Part shown: piece by piece, positions 58,554 through 64,000 of the stretch
How positions within the stretch are numbered: the first letter of the stretch is position 1
Layout of the letters: each line of letters opens with the position of its first letter
NCBI RefSeq assembly: GCF_027942865.1
Contig: NC_134509.1
Span: forward strand, 9,135,754-9,199,753
Length of the DNA: 64,000 bases
Direction: 5' to 3'
From: Odontesthes bonariensis
Lineage: Eukaryota; Chordata; Actinopteri; Atheriniformes; Atherinopsidae
The notes under the pieces: generated by a model
The model's input: the letters and a program-made list of their open reading frames with translations, nothing else
Told to the model about the DNA's origin: nothing
The model's database searches: none
Position numbers and translations under genes: made by a program

Positions 58554-61500
58554 TCAGGGCGTCTTGTCGTCGGGACTGAAGTAGTACCTAACAGGAGGGC
58601 CAGGGAGGTCCTCGTCGCCGTCGGCCTCTGGAGCGAATGATAAGGTAAGGTCAACGTAGCGGCGATCCACTGACGGTTTGATAAGCTTCTGCATCCTGTG
58701 GGAGGCCGAGGTTAAACGCATTGATAGAATTTAAGTGGTAGTAAATATTTCAGATAAGAATCACATTCTCCCCATTGTCTCAACAAGTGGTGCTTAGTGT
58801 CACAAAAAAAAAAAGAATTTAGCACTTACGTCAGTTTCAGTCTCTTCGAGTGTCCGGGCATCACGGGTACATAGAGCATCTTTACACCGTGGACAACCAT
58901 AGTGGGTTCAATCCCATACTTTTCCTATAATAACACAGCAAATGGTCAACTAAAACTCGCCTCGGCAAAGAAATACTGCAAACTATAGCTGGGTGACATG
59001 AACCAATATTCGTATGCCAGTATTGGTGGGCAAAATGGTGACATTCACTGGTATTTTATACAAACTGGGCTGAATATTTCATTTTAACTCAATGTCACAC
59101 ATCACAAGCACTTAACATCAAATTCTGAAATAAAATTCATAGAATGTAATAGATCTTTTTTTCTTTTAACCTTCTCCTCCTGGTAACAGTGAATGGGCTG
59201 GACCCCACTGGTTCATGTACATGGTTTTATGGAGACTATAAATTTATGACTGTGCATATTTCATCAGTGGATACACTTCAGGCAACTTTACACTAAGTCA
59301 CTGTGACAATGGACTGAAAACTTTACAATGCGACTCCACACCAACCTAAAGAGCCTGTTGAGATTACCGTAAAAATGTGAAGTCGGCAAAGTGAATGCAA
59401 AGAAGGGACTCGAGAGTCACTCATGACTGTCTGGATAATTGTCACACCTAACGGACCTAAACTGGAAAATGTGTGACGGTTCCATTTCCAGATAAAAAGG
59501 TTTTCCAGGTTTTCCTCAGAACTACGCCACACCTGTTTGCTTTTACTCACACTGAACTGTTTCCTCTACACTGGAAGCGACAAAATACCTTAATTTACCT
59601 CTCTGCCACGTTTGCTCAAAAATGTTGCTTCATTTTTCAGAAGAGTTCTGAAGAAATCAGTCACAAAGTCTAGCTGGCCGAGGTGACCCAGCGAGAATTC
59701 CTCCGAATCAGGTGTGTGTGTTTTTTAAGCAGGGGAGTGACCTATGTGATGTGTAATCGAATGCTTCCTGAAGCTCTCCAGTAGATTTCACTATTTCGGG
59801 AAAGAAATTCACAAGTGGTTACCCAAATTTATTTGAGCGACCATTTGCTTTAAATTGCAACTGCTCGTCATCCAGGAAAAGTTTTGGTCGGGTAGTCCAA
59901 GTTGACAGAGAGCAGCTTTGTTTGGCAGAAACACGTGAGGGAGGAAAAAACATGAGGACTCTCATGTGGCTGCTCTGGCAACACACTGCCACAGAATTTA
60001 GCTAGTGTGTCCAACATGTGGCTACACGCAAGGGTGATGCCTTTCTTAAGAAAATAATCAGAAAAAGCTAGAGACAAGTGCAGCTAAATCTTGGGCTGAC
60101 TTACACAGAGGGAGAAGAGTGGGCGGTGCTGCGCCGTAAAGAGAACTGCACACGGGCAGCTTTACGGGAGAAAAAGATGGTGGTTATATCAGTATAAATG
60201 GTGGTGTCTGATTTCATACCTTCTCTGAAAAGAATACCTGTTATCGCTTAAAAAGTCGGTGTATCGGCCCGGCCCCGCAGTAAATGAAAACACAACCTGA
60301 GATAACAACACGGAACAATGCAAGCGGATGCCTCACCCTCACTGCATTCATGAAGTCAGAGAGAGTGAAGTCCTCGTGGCCAAAGACAGTCCAACAGTCC
60401 CAGATGGAGAAATAGATGTTGTTCCTGGAAAAGACACCACGATTGGTAACATCTCGGACAAAAAGCCTTCACTTTTAATGCCATGAATGAAACATCGAGG
60501 TTCACTTCATGACGTAAATAGATTTCAACTTTCCAGTACACAGAAGTCAAAACGGCAACAGGTTTTCTGCCAGATTTCATCAGCTCTCCGCCAGAATTAG
60601 AACGTACGTGAGGGAGAAAGCGCAAAATATCCTCCTACCTGATGAGTGTCTGCTTAACAGGGGCCGTCTCTGAGAGCACGACGACTGGAATGGCCAAGTT
60701 AAAGAAGCAGTTTTTGAACGATTCAAACTCGTAGCCTCCAACCACTTTGATCAACTCCAGGGACACCTGAACATGAATAACTAAAAGTTACTGTGCAGCT
60801 TGACATTGAACAAAGGAATCATTTAAAAGATTGTACATTTTCTGACAGCTATGTGCAACACAATACATTTTATTTCTAGAAACAGACACTTTGATGGCGA
60901 GTTAAACAACACTGAAAACTCAAATCTGAAAATCCAGGTTAAAGTCCCAACTGACGCTGTCCAAAACTGTTCTCACCAGTCCAGCCACGGCAGCTGTGGC
61001 CGTGGCGATAGCGGGGATGATCTTGCCGGCAATGCGTTTGGTCTTTAGCCTGTCGGCTGGCTGGATCGAGTACATCCTGGCTCTGAGGGAGGATGCTGAT
61101 GTGACATAATCTATGTGGCCGTTGCTGTCGTCATCCTTTTCAAATTGAAGGGGACTCATCTTTAACCCCTCTGCAGTAAGGGGAAACAACACGTGTTAAT
61201 GATAAATATGGTTTAGAGATTAGATTTACAGACTAACGTGGAAAGAGAAAAAAAACAATCACACACACTTGTAATGTATGACGACTCCAGGTTTGGGATA
61301 ATAAATGGATCAGTCAGCTTGAGTGTCCATGTTGCATACCTGGTGTGACCCTGTCGGTAGCAATGGCTTGCTCCAGCTGTGCGATGGCCTCCCTCTCCTC
61401 CTCACTGCTTAGAGGCAGCTTCATATGATCGGGCTTCTTTGCTGACTCATCTGTCTCTATACACTGCCAGTGAAAGATCCATACCAATCAAGTTCTTTTT

Positions 61501-64000
61501 TTTCCCCAATACTCAGGCAGAAATCAAAGGCTACATTTAGCCGGAAGCTTACTTTCTCGGAGGGTCTGTACTCGGGGATCTTGACATCAGATAGAATCCT
61601 CGTCACCACCTCTTCAGAAAGATCCTGACACAGAAAACAGCCCAGTTAGTAAGTGATTGAGTGTGTGTGGTTCCAACTGATTATACACAAAGGTAGTTGA
61701 CCTACCTTTTCTGAGTAAGGGATGCTATAAATCTCTGCAAAGAGCCGTGCAGTACTGACGATAAAGGTGAAATGCCTGATGGGAAGAGCAGTAAGATTGG
61801 ACGAGAGAAATGCAGTACGAGAAAAGGCATAAACTATAACATAAGAGCATACTCACAAAGAGTCTTTCAAGTCAAATTCAAGAGGTGTTGGAGGTCTTTT
61901 TGGGGACTGCCAAAACAAACCTGTGGCGGGAGATAGTTAGAGACATGACAGGCTGTAGTTATGCATAACGAATTATTGTGTTACCATCTGATAACTTTAT
62001 AGGTTTGCAACCGATTTAAAAAAATAAATAAATAAACTTACTTCCATCTTTTAACCTCGTGTCCAGAGGAAAGCAGTGCAACAGTTGTAGGGCCTAGATA
62101 AAACCAGTAAACAAACAATGTGTAGAAATGGTGTAGCACTATGGGCCGAACCTCTATGCTTTTAATGAATTTTTAGGGACAGACCAAATTACCTTTCTCT
62201 TGAAATACTTTTCAAATTTCAAACGGGCCATCGTGATGCACTGCACCCACTGACTGGGCCGTCTGCTGAGCAGCTTAATGACCTGGAATGACCCCTCCAG
62301 ACTTTCCCCTGCCTGCATCCTCTACACACACACACAAATAAATAAACAGGGACGCTTTACAGGCATGTTAAATGAGCGAGAACAACATTTGCGACATAGA
62401 AAATCTTACCTGTGTCACTACTTCAGCTGAAGGGTGTGTCTGCCAGAATGAGTTGTACAAGGAGGGCTTATGGAAAAAGGCACTCTCAAACTAAACAAGG
62501 AAAGGAGAAAAAAAAAGAAAAAGAAACATGAAGCAGTCTCCATAACAACATGTCCAACATGATTAAAGAATGCTGGTTTTTAAGCTGCGAAACCTTGTCT
62601 CTGGCCCACTGAATGGTGTGCTCTATAACAGATGGGAACGACTTGAGAGTGCAGAACGGGATCTCTTCTTCTGGGGGGTCCCGCTGGAGGCCAAAAGGTT
62701 AGATATTTAAGGATGATGACAGACCTAAATAATTCAGGTATTTAAAGAACATATGAAAGGAAAAAAAAATTATACAAACATCACCAGAAAATTAAGACTC
62801 TTTCATAGACTTACATGGCTATTGTAGGACTCCGTCAATTTCGGCACAATGATCTCAGTGTGTCCTTTCGTTCCCATGGTGCCAGAGTCCAGGAGAGGTC
62901 TCTGATTGGACACACAGCGGCTGCAAAGTAAGATCGACACCTGTCAGTTGCATGAAATACTTTCATGATTCGAAATTTGTACATTAGTGCCGTGAGAAAA
63001 TTTAGAATGAGAAGATGGAGACTTGAGATAAAAAAAAAAGAAAGAAATACAATATGCAAACTTAGGAAGCCACTGGATGTTGGATTAGAGCAGCAGAAAC
63101 TCGGAGCAAAACAAAAAGAACCATAACCATGCGAGTTGCTGGATGAGAAAGCTTAGATTATATCATACACAGAGAGACAATGACTTCGTTCTCCAGTAAA
63201 CACACCATTACTCCCCTTTACAGTGCAAATAGGTTTTTGCTGCAGTATTAATGTTCAAAACATTGGATTTCAACACAATGTCCTCACAAACCTGTCCACG
63301 TATCTCCGCCCCTCCACGTTGTCCAGTGCAGTGACCACCACGTCCTGCGAGGAGTAGAAGGAGTCATTGTAGATGCCCTCAGTCGCTGGACACACCTTGT
63401 TCAAGTGAGCGTCGACCTGCAGGTCGGGGTTGATGTCATGAGTAGCCTCTGCTGCGGTGGTACTTTTTGGTTTCTGAGACAGGTAGAAAGGTTGGAATGG
63501 GGGGGTGGGTGGGTTAAAATTGAGCATGAGAGTTGATTTCAGCAGACACGAAAACCATAAATACGAAATCTATTCACCTGTATATGATAGGGTCTGAAGA
63601 GAAACTGCCTGTTGAGGTTAGACTTTTCTATGAGGTCTGGGTCTGTGATGCACACCTGAGAAGTGGAATATGCAGCACAGTAAATTCCGGTGAAGTCGCA
63701 TTAACAATAGATGAAATATATGCCAAAATGCAGCCAGACGGCAGAATGAATACAAATGGAGGAGACGCCCACCTCGCCTGAGCTCTTGGACAATCCCACC
63801 CCGAGCAGGGCAAAGTTTTTTAGCATCTCACAGCCTATTGCACCACAGCCAACCTTGAGGAAAATAAGTAACCCTTTAGTTATTTCAGATGTGACCTTAA
63901 AACAAAAAAAAACATTCAATGTCTGCCTTTATTATGCTGATAAAGTCCAATTCCTACCATAAAAACCTTGAGCTTGTGTAGATCAAGACACATTGATTCA
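58554..64000 (-). CDS. uba6: Ubiquitin-like modifier-activating enzyme 6 (UBA6), 5' end outside window
   Basis: E1 enzyme that activates ubiquitin and FAT10. Exons in transcription order: 63958-64000 (cut), 63773-63853, 63578-63655, 63292-63473, 62815-62920, 62594-62683, 62410-62490, 62193-62321, 62042-62093, 61857-61920, 61706-61775, 61553-61624, 61340-61463, 60977-61170, 60639-60766, 60337-60424, 58830-58924, 58554-58695. These give the last 605 residues in consistent phase. The active adenylation domain has [37 protein letters not shown] and [11 protein letters not shown]. The catalytic cysteine lies in [10 protein letters not shown] (codon 62651-62653). Then come [29 protein letters not shown] and the ubiquitin-fold domain ending [14 protein letters not shown]. 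The wording matches UBA6 rather than UBA1. The inactive adenylation half lies beyond the right edge. Confidence 0.95.

Overview
This window looks like vertebrate nuclear DNA, most likely from a teleost fish. It holds five multi-exon protein genes with GT-AG introns. The encoded proteins match vertebrate families recalled from knowledge but differ throughout from the human versions. The repeats are of fish type: L2-like LINEs, tRNA-derived SINEs with a 'GCTTTGGATAAAAGC'-type tail, and foldback DNA elements. No bacterial, CRISPR, rRNA or true tRNA genes were seen. All exon models were built by hand from ORFs, splice signals and reading-phase bookkeeping. No alignment or RNA evidence was available.

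Layout. (1) 1-8300, minus strand: melk, a cell-cycle kinase, cut at the left edge inside its KA1 domain. (2) 8300-13500: intergenic, with one intact SINE flanked by a target duplication. (3) 13547-23304, plus strand: a thsd4/ADAMTSL6-like secreted matrix protein. It starts directly with a signal peptide and spacer domain and lacks the usual first TSP1 and Cys-rich part. Its introns carry a SINE, a decayed DNA transposon and a decayed LINE. (4) 26629-35807, minus strand: ptpn9 (MEG2), a CRAL-TRIO plus tyrosine phosphatase protein with an enlarged acidic linker. Its presumed 3'UTR runs toward about 24150, tail to tail with the thsd4-like gene. (5) 35808-39705: a repeat-rich spacer with two foldback elements, one of them nested in an L2-like LINE at a TTAA site. 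(6) 39706-56596, plus strand: polq (DNA polymerase theta), complete, with 35 coding exons and about 2752 aa. (7) 57057-57317, plus strand: an unrecognised 86-codon ORF with two inverted CCAAT boxes and an X-box-like half-site upstream. (8) 58554-64000, minus strand: uba6, cut at the right edge.

The genes are not an operon and share no single pathway. MELK (G2/M kinase) and POLQ (theta-mediated end joining) are both proliferation- or repair-linked. UBA6 is a ubiquitin/FAT10 E1, PTPN9 is a membrane-trafficking phosphatase and the THSD4-like protein is extracellular. The spliced polq, thsd4-like and ptpn9 models each close as an exact multiple of three, and the partial melk and uba6 models keep phase across every junction, which is the main internal check on them.
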